A DNA stretch of 64,000 nucleotides, from the NCBI GenBank assembly GCA_019112635.1, contig DXIX01000023.1, positions 62,001 to 126,000 on the forward strand, read 5' to 3'. A program made the position numbers and the translations under genes. The notes below the pieces were generated by a model. The model saw nothing but the letters and a program-made list of their open reading frames with translations. It made no database searches and was not told the origin of the DNA. This DNA is from Candidatus Blautia intestinigallinarum. GTDB taxonomy: Bacteria; Bacillota; Clostridia; Lachnospirales; Lachnospiraceae. Each line of letters opens with the position of its first letter. The stretch's first letter is position 1. Shown here piece after piece: positions 32,973 to 41,349 of this stretch.

Positions 32973-34040
32973 ATGCAAAATAAAATTGAGAAAACGGTTT
33001 TCTATATCTGTCTGGCAGAGGTCCTTCTTGGAGGAGGGGCCTTTTGCCTTGTGTGGAAGTTTCCGGGAGGGGCACCGCTGTTCCTTCTGGTTTTTCTGGT
33101 GTCTGTTCTTGGGACGACAATGCTGGGATTTCGCAGAGTCCGTAACCAGGTGAATCATGTTATGGAACTGGTGGATGACACCATTGAGCAGTTGATTCTC
33201 CATCACGAGTGCAGTCATTTTCCTGAGAATGAAGACAGTCTTCTGGGAAAGTTTCAAAGTCAGATCATCAAGCTGCATCAGATCCTCCTCTCCTACGAGG
33301 AGAGGGAGCGGCTTCGAAGAGAGCAGATGGAGCAGTCCATCAGTGATCTGGTTCACCAGATCAACACCCCCATCTCCAACCTGAAAATCTATGCGGAATT
33401 TCTGAACCAGCCAGATTTGGGAGAGGAGGAGAGAATTCTCTTTGGAAAAAACATTCTCAGCCAGGCGAGGAAGCTGGAATGGCTGGGAGAGGGATTCGGG
33501 AAGCTTTCCCGGCTGGAACAGGGAATCATTCAGCTTCATCCGGCGATGCAGCCGGTGATCGGACCGCTTCTGTCTGCCATTGATGAGGTGACGCCGAAAG
33601 CTTTGCAGAACGGAAATGAGATTCAGCTTCAGGCAGACCAGCACCTGGAGGCCTGGATGGATCCCAAATGGACGGAGGAGGTGTTCTTTAATCTTCTGGA
33701 CAACGGCACAAAATACAGCAGCCCGGGGACACCGATCCTGATCCAGGTGGAAAAGTATGAGATGCATGTGAAAATTTCCGTGACAACGCAGGGAAATCTT
33801 CCGGGGAAAGAGGAGATTCCCCGATTGTTTCAACGCTTTTACCGGGGAGCTTCCTCCCAGGGAAGAGAAGGCGTGGGACTTGGACTGTACCTGGTAAGAG
33901 AGATTGTCAGACAGCAAAACGGCTATCTGAAAACCAGCCTTCATCCCCCGGGAAGCCTTACGTTCTCTGTGTTTTTGAGAAATGAACCGGTGACGGACAG
34001 GACAGGAGGAGCGAAAGATGACACGTATTTTACTCATTGA
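32973..34040 (+). CDS. sensor histidine kinase
   Basis: A 355-residue kinase with two close N-terminal membrane helices (about residues 8-28 and 34-53) and almost no extracellular loop. This is the intramembrane-sensing layout. The phospho-acceptor is His128 in LVHQINTPISNLK. The N box is NLLDNGTKYSS and the G2 box is GVGLGLYLV. The G1 box is unusual: the expected Asp of D-x-G-x-G is Thr in SVTTQGNLPGKEEIPRLF. It probably senses the state of the upstream ABC permease, as BceS-type kinases do. It overlaps the regulator gene by 23 bases. Confidence 0.93.
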   Translation: MQNKIEKTVFYICLAEVLLGGGAFCLVWKFPGGAPLFLLVFLVSVLGTTMLGFRRVRNQVNHVMELVDDTIEQLILHHECSHFPENEDSLLGKFQSQIIKLHQILLSYEERERLRREQMEQSISDLVHQINTPISNLKIYAEFLNQPDLGEEERILFGKNILSQARKLEWLGEGFGKLSRLEQGIIQLHPAMQPVIGPLLSAIDEVTPKALQNGNEIQLQADQHLEAWMDPKWTEEVFFNLLDNGTKYSSPGTPILIQVEKYEMHVKISVTTQGNLPGKEEIPRLFQRFYRGASSQGREGVGLGLYLVREIVRQQNGYLKTSLHPPGSLTFSVFLRNEPVTDRTGGAKDDTYFTH

Positions 34041-34692
34041 AGATGATGTGATGCTGAATCAGGGGATTGCCTATGCCCTGAAAAAAGAAGGATACCTGGT
34101 ATATGAAGCCTACTCCCTGGAACAGGCCTGGATGGGTGTGAACGAGGTTCCCTCCCTGATTCTTCTGGATATCAATCTGCCGGACGGAGACGGGCGGAAA
34201 TTCTTAAGAGAGCTGCGGGCGAAGAATCCGGTTCCGGTGATTTTTCTCACAGCCCGGGACAGTGAGAAGGATATGCTCGCCGGATATGACGCCGGATGCG
34301 ACGATTACATCACCAAGCCTTTCTCCATTCCTGTGCTGTTGCGTAAGATTCAGAGTCTTCTGAGGCGGACGCACAGCCAGAACAGCGAATTGTATTACCA
34401 GGGAGATCTGGTCTATGATTTTGGAGGGAAAGTTCTGACAATCTCAGGAGAGCCGGTGAAGCTCACAGCCACAGAGACCAGGCTTTTGGAGTATTTTCTG
34501 CGGAACCGGGGACAGGTTCTGACCCGGGAGCAGATTCTGGAGAAAGTGTGGGATCATTATGAAAATTTTGTGGATGAGAAGACTTTGAATGTCAATGTGC
34601 GAAGACTCAGAGAGAAGATTGAGAAAGATCCCAGAAACCCTATGTATATCGGAACGGTGTTCGGGTTCGGATACAAGTGGAAGGAAGGGTGA
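34018..34692 (+). CDS. OmpR/PhoB-family response regulator
   Basis: The 224-residue regulator has a receiver domain with acidic EDD at 8-10, phosphorylation Asp51 (ILLDINLPDGDG), Thr in FLTARD and Lys in YITKPF. A winged-helix DNA-binding domain follows, with KLTATETRLLEYFLRNRGQVLTREQIL and the recognition helix KTLNVNVRRLREKI. It is the cognate partner of the overlapping kinase. The likely target is the ABC operon promoter with its repeats at 29664-29689 (inference). Confidence 0.95.
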   Translation: MTRILLIEDDVMLNQGIAYALKKEGYLVYEAYSLEQAWMGVNEVPSLILLDINLPDGDGRKFLRELRAKNPVPVIFLTARDSEKDMLAGYDAGCDDYITKPFSIPVLLRKIQSLLRRTHSQNSELYYQGDLVYDFGGKVLTISGEPVKLTATETRLLEYFLRNRGQVLTREQILEKVWDHYENFVDEKTLNVNVRRLREKIEKDPRNPMYIGTVFGFGYKWKEG

Positions 34693-34711
34693 CAAGGGTT
34701 CGAATAGATGT

Positions 34712-34740
34712 TTGCATTTTCAGACGGTGTATGCTATGAT
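34712..34740 (+). promoter_or_regulatory. sigma-A promoter of the NusG-II/Gx/ruvAB genes
   Basis: TTGCAT (34712-34717), 17-base spacer and TATGAT (34735-34740). Confidence 0.6.
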
Positions 34741-34769
34741 AATTCCAATTACGGGCCAAGGAGCTAAGA

Positions 34770-35129
34770 ATGAAGAAGAGAGATTTTTTGCTGATCGCCG
34801 GAATCCTGGTGATTGCCTGTGCGGCATTTTTGCTGCGGGGCGTCTTTTCCGGGGAGCACCATCAAATCCGTATTACTGTGGACGGAGAGATTTATGGAAC
34901 TTACTCTCTGGATGAGGATCAGACGATCAGAATCAACGATACCAATACATGCAGAATTGAGAATGGAACTGCCCGGATGATTCAGGCAGACTGTCCGGAT
35001 CATCTCTGTATGAAGCAGAATCCCGTGGATAAAAACGGAGGGACCATTACCTGTCTTCCCAATCGAGTGGTCATTGAAGCCGTGGGAGGAAAGGATGATG
35101 TGGATATTATGGTGAGTGCGATATGGTGA
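34770..35129 (+). CDS. NusG domain II-containing protein
   Basis: A 119-residue protein with an N-terminal signal anchor (RDFLLIAGILVIACAAFLLRG) and an extracytoplasmic NusG-II domain. The domain contains VDGEIYGTYSLDEDQTI and the conserved cysteine stretch QADCPDHLCMKQNPV...GTITCLPNRVVIE. Function is unknown. Such proteins are often next to a Gx transporter gene, as here, where the stop overlaps the next start (ATGGTGA). Confidence 0.88.
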   Translation: MKKRDFLLIAGILVIACAAFLLRGVFSGEHHQIRITVDGEIYGTYSLDEDQTIRINDTNTCRIENGTARMIQADCPDHLCMKQNPVDKNGGTITCLPNRVVIEAVGGKDDVDIMVSAIW

Positions 35130-35617
35130 GAAAGTCGGCGTTTATGGGTTTATTCGCGGCGCTTGCGATTATACTGGGCTATGTGGAGACTTTTTTCCCC
35201 CTCTTTGTGGGAGTACCTGGCGTGAAGCTGGGACTGGCGAACCTGGCGGTGGTCTTTGTTCTGGAGATCTACAGCTGGAAAGAGGCAGCAGCCATATCCG
35301 TGGTGCGTATTTTTGTGATTGGATTTTTGTTCGGCAATCTTTTTGGGATTGCCTACAGTCTGGCCGGAGCTGCCCTCAGCATGCTGGTGATGGTGCTCTG
35401 CCGCCGGGTGGACGGATTCAGTGTGGTGGGTGTCAGTATCGCAGGAGGTGTCAGCCACAACATCGGTCAGCTTTTGGTCGCCATGGCAATTGTAGAGAAT
35501 TTAAGCCTGATGTACTATCTGCCGGTGCTCCTGGTATCGGGTGTGGTGACGGGCTTTCTGATCGGGATTGTCTGTCGGCAAGTATTACATAGAATAGGAA
35601 TGGTGTTTCGTCAATGA
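35123..35617 (+). CDS. Gx transporter family protein (HepS component I-like)
   Basis: A 164-residue membrane protein with about five helices and the family signature GVKLGLANLAVVFVLEIY. The family (Hpre_diP_synt_I) is often named heptaprenyl diphosphate synthase component I. Its sequence looks more like a substrate-binding membrane component, and no prenyl synthase gene is adjacent. It overlaps the NusG-II gene by 7 bases and ruvA by 4 bases (ATGA), so all are likely translated from one mRNA. Confidence 0.86.
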   Translation: MVRKSAFMGLFAALAIILGYVETFFPLFVGVPGVKLGLANLAVVFVLEIYSWKEAAAISVVRIFVIGFLFGNLFGIAYSLAGAALSMLVMVLCRRVDGFSVVGVSIAGGVSHNIGQLLVAMAIVENLSLMYYLPVLLVSGVVTGFLIGIVCRQVLHRIGMVFRQ

Positions 35618-36216
35618 TAGCGTTTATCAAGGGAATTTTGGCAGATATGGATGAGTCCGGAGTTGTTCTGGAGAGAGACGGAATCGGATATGAGATTTTC
35701 ACTCCGATGAACGAACGGATGGAGAGCCTCTGTGAAGGACAGGAATTGAAGCTGTATACCTATCTCCATGTGCGGGAGGATCTTCTTCAGCTCTATGGAT
35801 TTCTGGAAAAGGATGATCTGGAAATGTTCCGGCTGCTTCTCGGAGTGAATGGCGTAGGGCCGAAGGTTGCCCTGGGAATTCTGACGGCGGTCACGGCAGA
35901 TGAACTGAGATTTGCTGTTCTGTCTGAGGATGTGAAGACCATCGCGAAGGCTCCGGGGATCGGCAGAAAGACAGCGCAGAAGATGATTTTGGAACTTCGG
36001 GATAAGGTGAGCCTTTCAGATGCCTTTGAGAAGAAACTGGAGCGGGGAGCGAAGACCGAAGAGGCAGCTTGCGCCGATGCACGCAAGGAGGCGGCGGAGG
36101 CGCTGACTGCTCTCGGATACGGAAGCACGGAGGCACTGAGAGCTGTCCGCAAAGTGGATGGCTGGGAGAATATGGATGTGGAGACTCTGCTGAAAGCAGC
36201 GTTGAAGAATATGTGA
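35614..36216 (+). CDS. ruvA: Holliday junction helicase subunit RuvA
   Basis: RuvA binds four-way junctions and loads RuvB. The 200-residue protein has the N-terminal OB domain (MIAFIKGILADMDESGVVLERDGIGYEI), the tandem helix-hairpin-helix region (LLGVNGVGPKVALGIL and KAPGIGRKTAQKMILELRDK) and the C-terminal RuvB-binding domain (EAAEALTALGYGSTEALRAV). It overlaps the Gx gene and is followed by ruvB after 11 bases. No ruvC is present, consistent with RecU (61860) serving as resolvase. Confidence 0.97.
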   Translation: MIAFIKGILADMDESGVVLERDGIGYEIFTPMNERMESLCEGQELKLYTYLHVREDLLQLYGFLEKDDLEMFRLLLGVNGVGPKVALGILTAVTADELRFAVLSEDVKTIAKAPGIGRKTAQKMILELRDKVSLSDAFEKKLERGAKTEEAACADARKEAAEALTALGYGSTEALRAVRKVDGWENMDVETLLKAALKNM

Positions 36217-36227
36217 TGGGATGACAG

Positions 36228-37220
36228 ATGGAAAAGAGAATCATAACAACAGATGTGATTGAGGAGGACCTCCGGCTGGAGGGAAGCTTAAGACCTCAGT
36301 CCCTGGATGAATATGTGGGACAGGAGAAGATTAAGAAGACGTTGAAAATTTATATACAGGCAGCCCGCCAGAGAGGAGATGTGCTGGATCACGTTCTTTT
36401 TTACGGACCGCCCGGACTGGGAAAGACAACCCTTGCCGGGATTATCGCCAATGAGATGGGTGTGAACCTGAAGGTGACATCCGGGCCTGCCATTGAGCGT
36501 CCCGGGGAGATGGCAGCCATTTTGAACAATCTCCAGGAGGGGGATGTTCTGTTTGTGGATGAGATTCACCGCCTGAACAGGCAGGTGGAGGAAGTACTCT
36601 ACCCGGCCATGGAAGATTATGCGATTGATATCATGATTGGAAAAGGCGCGTCCGCCAGATCGATCCGTCTGGATCTGCCTAAGTTCACCTTAGTGGGCGC
36701 CACGACAAGGGCAGGACTTCTGACGGCTCCCCTGCGTGACCGTTTCGGAGTGATGCATCATCTGGAATTCTACACGGTGCCGGAGCTGACAACGATTATT
36801 TTAAGATCAGCACAGGTGCTGGATGTGGAGATTGATGCCAAGGGCGCCAAGGAGATCGCGCGGCGTTCAAGGGGTACCCCCCGTCTGGCCAACCGGCTTC
36901 TGAAGAGGGTGAGAGATTTCGCCCAGGTGAAATATGACGGCAAGATCACACCGAAGGTGGCTGGATTTGCCCTGGATCTTCTGGAGGTGGATCAGTACGG
37001 GCTTGACCAGGTGGACCGGAGAATTTTGAGAACCTTGATTGTCAATTTCAATGGCGGCCCGGTGGGAATTGAGAGTCTGGCGGCGTCAGTGGGAGAAGAT
37101 GCTGGGACTGTGGAGGATGTCTACGAGCCTTATCTTCTGCAAAATGGATTTCTCAGCCGGACACCGAGGGGAAGAATGGCCACGGAACTGGCGTACAAAC
37201 ATCTGGGGCTGGAGAAATAA
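36228..37220 (+). CDS. ruvB: Holliday junction helicase subunit RuvB
   Basis: RuvB is the hexameric AAA+ motor driving branch migration. The 330-residue protein has [19 protein letters not shown], Walker A ([17 protein letters not shown]), Walker B ([23 protein letters not shown]), sensor 1 ([20 protein letters not shown], including the arginine finger region) and a C-terminal winged-helix domain ([21 protein letters not shown]). It is full length for the family. Confidence 0.98.
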   Translation: MEKRIITTDVIEEDLRLEGSLRPQSLDEYVGQEKIKKTLKIYIQAARQRGDVLDHVLFYGPPGLGKTTLAGIIANEMGVNLKVTSGPAIERPGEMAAILNNLQEGDVLFVDEIHRLNRQVEEVLYPAMEDYAIDIMIGKGASARSIRLDLPKFTLVGATTRAGLLTAPLRDRFGVMHHLEFYTVPELTTIILRSAQVLDVEIDAKGAKEIARRSRGTPRLANRLLKRVRDFAQVKYDGKITPKVAGFALDLLEVDQYGLDQVDRRILRTLIVNFNGGPVGIESLAASVGEDAGTVEDVYEPYLLQNGFLSRTPRGRMATELAYKHLGLEK

Positions 37221-37224
37221 CTGT

Positions 37225-37252
37225 TGTTTTTTGACAAATTTCGATTATAATA
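37225..37252 (+). promoter_or_regulatory. possible promoter of zapA
   Basis: TATAAT (37247-37252) with TTGTTT (37225-37230) 16 bases upstream. A TTGACA at 37232-37237 is too close to serve this -10. Confidence 0.38.
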
Positions 37253-37322
37253 AAGAAGAAGGCCTGGCAATGGAGGGATGCTTCCTTGTCAAAAGAAGAA
37301 AGAACCACAGGAGGCTTGTACT

Positions 37323-37733
37323 ATGGCAACAAAAAATACGGCGCAAGTGCTGATCGGCGGTAAAATTATCACATTGAGCGGTTACGAGACAGAGGAGTAT
37401 CTGCAGAAAGTGGCTACTTATATGAATAATAAGCTGGCAGAGCTGAGTGAGATTCCAGGATATTCTCATCAGCCGATGGAGACAAAACACACTCTGCTCT
37501 CTTTGAACATTGCCGATGACTACTTCAAGGCAAAGAAACAGGCGGAGATCTATGAACAGGATCTTCAGCAGAAAGATAAGGAAATGTATGATCTGAAACA
37601 TGAATTGATTTCCCTTCAGGTTCAGATTGAAAACAGTAAAAAAGAAGAGGGAAATATGGATGAGGAGAAAGCCCGGCTGGAGGGAAAGATTGCCGAGCTT
37701 GAGAAAGAATTGAACGAGTTGTTAAATGAATAA
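37323..37733 (+). CDS. zapA: cell division protein ZapA
   Basis: ZapA bundles FtsZ filaments at the division ring. The 136-residue protein has the ZapA globular head (QVLIGGKIITLSGYETEEYLQKVATYMNNKL, LNIADDYFKAKKQ). A long C-terminal coiled coil follows (roughly residues 75-136, rich in E, K and L heptads: EEKARLEGKIAELEKELNELL). ATG 37323 lies 8 bases after AGGAGG. The frame is open upstream to 37278 but without a ribosome site. Confidence 0.9.
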   Translation: MATKNTAQVLIGGKIITLSGYETEEYLQKVATYMNNKLAELSEIPGYSHQPMETKHTLLSLNIADDYFKAKKQAEIYEQDLQQKDKEMYDLKHELISLQVQIENSKKEEGNMDEEKARLEGKIAELEKELNELLNE

Positions 37734-37736
37734 TTG

Positions 37737-37767
37737 AAGGGGGGATTGCTTCGGTAATCCTTTTTTC
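37737..37767 (+). terminator. intrinsic terminator of zapA
   Basis: GGATTGC pairs with GTAATCC across a TTCG tetraloop closed by C-G (37743-37760), followed by six or more Ts. Confidence 0.9.
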
Positions 37768-37798
37768 ATTCATTAGAATTTTACGGACGGGAGATACT

Positions 37799-39946
37799 AT
37801 GATCGAATTATTGGCACCTGCCGGTTCCCTGGAGAGCTTTTATGCGGCTCTGGACGCCGGCGCGGACGCAGTCTATGCCGGAGGGAGCCGTTTCGGGGCG
37901 AGGGCATATGCACAGAATTTTACTCAGGAAGAATTGATCCAGGCAATCCGCCATGCCCACAGCCGTGGGAAGAAGCTGTACCTGACAGTGAATACACTCA
38001 TGAAGAACCGGGAGATGGAGCGGGATTTTTTTGATTATCTGTCGCCTTACTATGAGGCAGGGCTGGACGCGGTGATTGTCCAGGATTTCGGTGTGCTTCG
38101 ATTTATTCAGAATTATTTTCCAGGGCTTCCGATTCACATCAGCACACAGATGACGGTGACGGGGCCGGCCTGCATGCGCTTTTTTGAGAAGCTCGGGCCG
38201 GTGGACCGGATTGTGCCTGCCAGGGAGCTGTCTCTGGAAGAGCTGCGGGCCATGAGGGAGGCGGGAAGCCTTGATATTGAGACTTTTATCCATGGGGCTT
38301 TGTGTTACAGTTATTCCGGACAGTGTCTGTTCAGCAGCATACTGGGAGGAAGGAGCGGAAATCGGGGCAGATGCGCCCAGCCCTGCCGCCTTCCCTACCA
38401 GGTGTCCGATGAAAGGCAGAAGCTTCGAGGATCCAGGAAGGATCTGTGCCCGCTCAGCCTGAAGGATATCTGTACACTGGATATTCTTCTGCAGATTCTT
38501 GAGGCGGGGGTGACTTCCCTGAAAATCGAAGGGCGCATGAAGAAGAAAGAATATACCCAAGGGGTGGTGTCCATCTACCGGAAATATCTGGATCAGTATC
38601 TGGAGAATCCGTCTGGATACCAGGTGGATCCCAAGGACAGGGAAACCTTGCTGGCGGTGTTCAACCGGGGCGGGTCCTGCGACGGATATTACCGCAGTCA
38701 TAACGGACGGCATATGATGGCTTTTTCCAATGAGAAGAAGATTCAGGACACCAGGATTCAGATTATAAAAAATAAAGAAAAAGTTAAGGGCAATTTAATA
38801 CTCTTTCCAGGGGATCCTGCTATACTGGAACTGGAATATCAAGGATGCAGGATTCAGGTCCGTCACGGCTGTGTGCAGAAGGCGATCAGCCAGCCGGTGA
38901 CCAGAGAGAGGATTCTCACACAGATGAGAAAGAGCGGGAACACCCCTTATGAGCTGGATCCTCTCCAGCTTGCCATGGGCGGAGAGATTTTTGTTCCGAT
39001 GAGTGCCTTAAATGAGCTTCGCCGGGAAGGTCTTGCGAGGCTGGAAGAGAAGCTGGCGGATCAATACCGAAGAAGGCCGGCGGTGAAACCGGAGTTTTCC
39101 CGCCAAGGACCGAAGAAAAGAGAAAAGCTTCATGGGGCGGATGTGAAGTCTTCCCTTGCCTTTTATGCTTCCTGCGAGACGAAGGAGCAGTTTGCGGCCT
39201 GTGAGAAGAATCCCTTGATCAAAGGTATTTACGGTCCGTATCGGGAAGTCGCCGATTGTCTGAAGAGGGGAAATCCCCGGAAAAAAGAGTTGTATCTGAT
39301 GTTTCCCCATGTGGAACGGATGGCGGACCGGGAGTTTTATACACGGCAGTTGTGCGAGAGCCTGGTTCAGGAGGGCCTCGCCGGATTTCTGGTGCGCAGC
39401 CTGGAGAGTTTTTGCAGGCTGGAGGAGATGGGATTTGCGTCCCGGTGTGTGCTGGACAGCTCTATTTACACCTGGAATCGTTTTTCCCAGGAATTCTGGA
39501 GGGAGAGGAAGATCCTGCGGGACACCGTTCCTTTGGAGCTGAACGAAGGCGAGATCGCCCACCGCAGCAACGAGGAGAGCGAACTGCTGATCTACGGATA
39601 CCTGCCTTTGATGGTGTCGGCCCAGTGTGTCCGCAAGAATCTTGATAGATGCCGAAAAGACAATGGGCGGCTGTATCTGAAAGACCGTTACGGAAAGGTA
39701 TTTCCAGTGCAGTGCTACTGCGGCAGCTGTTATAATGTGATTTATAACAGTCTTCCTTACGGTCTGACAGAGGGGGCTGCTCAGGTGGAGAAGCTGGGTG
39801 TATCTGCTGTCCGCCTGTCTTTCACTGTGGAGGACGGAGCTCAGACGGAGGAGGTTCTGAGAAAATTTACAGGACTGTACCGGGACGGCAAAAAGATGTC
39901 CGCGGGTAAACTGACCAAAGGACATTTGAAAAGAGGAGTAGAGTAG
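37799..39946 (+). CDS. U32 family peptidase / RlhA-like protein
   Basis: A 715-residue protein with an N-terminal U32 TIM-barrel (IELLAPAGSLESFYAALDAGADAVYAGG, LYLTVNTLMKN, DAVIVQDFGVLRFI). The cysteine cluster is HGALCYSYSGQCLFSS...GNRGRCAQPCRLPY, followed by LKDICTLD and SLKIEGRMKKKEY. The C-terminal half corresponds to the collagenase-like DUF3656 region and ends with VQCYCGSCYNVIYN. Long U32 proteins such as E. coli RlhA hydroxylate 23S rRNA cytidine using iron-sulfur chemistry; true protease activity is doubtful. Function here is inferred from family only. Confidence 0.88.
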   Translation: MIELLAPAGSLESFYAALDAGADAVYAGGSRFGARAYAQNFTQEELIQAIRHAHSRGKKLYLTVNTLMKNREMERDFFDYLSPYYEAGLDAVIVQDFGVLRFIQNYFPGLPIHISTQMTVTGPACMRFFEKLGPVDRIVPARELSLEELRAMREAGSLDIETFIHGALCYSYSGQCLFSSILGGRSGNRGRCAQPCRLPYQVSDERQKLRGSRKDLCPLSLKDICTLDILLQILEAGVTSLKIEGRMKKKEYTQGVVSIYRKYLDQYLENPSGYQVDPKDRETLLAVFNRGGSCDGYYRSHNGRHMMAFSNEKKIQDTRIQIIKNKEKVKGNLILFPGDPAILELEYQGCRIQVRHGCVQKAISQPVTRERILTQMRKSGNTPYELDPLQLAMGGEIFVPMSALNELRREGLARLEEKLADQYRRRPAVKPEFSRQGPKKREKLHGADVKSSLAFYASCETKEQFAACEKNPLIKGIYGPYREVADCLKRGNPRKKELYLMFPHVERMADREFYTRQLCESLVQEGLAGFLVRSLESFCRLEEMGFASRCVLDSSIYTWNRFSQEFWRERKILRDTVPLELNEGEIAHRSNEESELLIYGYLPLMVSAQCVRKNLDRCRKDNGRLYLKDRYGKVFPVQCYCGSCYNVIYNSLPYGLTEGAAQVEKLGVSAVRLSFTVEDGAQTEEVLRKFTGLYRDGKKMSAGKLTKGHLKRGVE

Positions 39947-39954
39947 GTGACATC

Positions 39955-41349
39955 GTGATTAACGTAATTGTAGAGTTATCAAAATATTTAATACTGATTT
40001 TAATGATTTTGTACACACTGCAGTGTTTTAACATGTTCCGGATCAAAGACGGAGACAAACGCCGGCACCTGCTGGCAAAGCAGGTGATGCTGCTTTTTTT
40101 CCTGGATCTGGTGGCTTTTACAGTCATTTATCTTAACACGATGAATTTCCGGGTGGTCGAATATTATCTGGCCATCACGGTATACATCGCCACGCTGCAG
40201 ATTCTGTACCGGCTGATCTATAAGACAGCGTCTCTTCTTCTGGTCAACAATATGTGTATGCTTCTGAGTGTTGGCTTTATTATTCTGTGCAGGCTGGATA
40301 TGGAGAAGGCGGTCAGACAGTTCGTCATTGTGGCTGCCGGATCCGTCATCGGACTGATTCTTCCGGTTTTGATCCGGAAGATGAAATTCCTGCGGAAGCT
40401 TACCTGGTTTTATGCAGGAATCGGAATCTGTCTGCTGGCAGTGGTATTGGTTTTGGGTGTGACCACTTATGGCGCACGGCTGTCGATTTTCGGAGTTCAG
40501 CCCTCTGAGATTGTGAAGATTACTTTCGTCTTTTTCATGGCGGCGTTTTTTCAGAGGGGAACCTCTTTCAGAGACGTGGTCATCGCCACAGTGGTGGCAG
40601 GGGCGCATGTATTGATTCTGGTTCTGTCCCGGGACCTGGGAAGCGCGCTGGTCTTTTTCGTCGCTTATCTGGTGATGGTGTATGTGGCGACGAGGAATCC
40701 AGGGTATCTGGCTCTTGGACTGGCCGGAGGCAGCCTGGCTTCTGTGGCGGCTTACTTTCTGTTTGGACATGTACGCCAGAGAGTGGTGGCCTGGAGAGAT
40801 CCCATGTCTGTCTATGACCAGGAAGGATACCAGATTGTTCAGTCTTTGTTTGCCATCGGAACCGGAGGCTGGTTCGGCATGGGACTGTGCCAGGGAGCAT
40901 CCAAAGGAGTTCTGCCGGTGGTGGAGGAAGACTTTGTGTTCGCGGCCATCTGTGAGGAGTTGGGAATTTTATTTGCCATCTGCCTGATACTGGTCTGTAT
41001 GAGCTTTTTTCTGATGGTGGTAAATATATCTCTTCAGATCAAGAATAATTTTTATAAATTGATTGCCCTGGGGCTGGGAACAGAATATGCCTTCCAGGTA
41101 TTTCTGACCATCGGCGGCGCCACGAAGTTTATTCCTATGACGGGAATTACGCTTCCTCTGGTCAGCTACGGAGGCAGTTCCGCAATGAGCACGATTATCA
41201 TGCTGGCAATTATCCAGGGACTTTATATATTGAGGGAAGATGAAGATGAGGAAATTGAGGAAAGAAGACAAAAACGACAAGCGCAGGCAGAGAGATTTCC
41301 AGGCGGGAGAGACGCACGCGTTCCGCGAAACCCAAGATATCCAGGGTAA
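39955..41349 (+). CDS. FtsW/RodA/SpoVE-family glycosyltransferase
   Basis: A SEDS-family peptidoglycan polymerase. The 464-residue protein has about 12 membrane helices. The SEDS core starts near residue 130. Signatures are FGVQPSEIVKITFVFFMAAFF, LSRDLGSALVFFVAYL (catalytic Asp region), QGYQIVQSL-like EGYQIVQSLFAIGTGGWFGMGL and PMTGITLPLVSYGGSS. GTG 39955 is the start, after AGTAGGTGA. An N-terminal extension of about three extra helices is present. The charged cytosolic tail (EDEDEEIEERRQKRQAQAERF) is encoded in the region overlapping the next gene. It pairs with the transpeptidase downstream. Confidence 0.93.
   Translation: MINVIVELSKYLILILMILYTLQCFNMFRIKDGDKRRHLLAKQVMLLFFLDLVAFTVIYLNTMNFRVVEYYLAITVYIATLQILYRLIYKTASLLLVNNMCMLLSVGFIILCRLDMEKAVRQFVIVAAGSVIGLILPVLIRKMKFLRKLTWFYAGIGICLLAVVLVLGVTTYGARLSIFGVQPSEIVKITFVFFMAAFFQRGTSFRDVVIATVVAGAHVLILVLSRDLGSALVFFVAYLVMVYVATRNPGYLALGLAGGSLASVAAYFLFGHVRQRVVAWRDPMSVYDQEGYQIVQSLFAIGTGGWFGMGLCQGASKGVLPVVEEDFVFAAICEELGILFAICLILVCMSFFLMVVNISLQIKNNFYKLIALGLGTEYAFQVFLTIGGATKFIPMTGITLPLVSYGGSSAMSTIIMLAIIQGLYILREDEDEEIEERRQKRQAQAERFPGGRDARVPRNPRYPG

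Noticed and set aside
37232-37237. TTGACA as -35 of zapA
   Set aside because: Only 9 bases from the TATAAT at 37247 and no -10 at the correct distance downstream.
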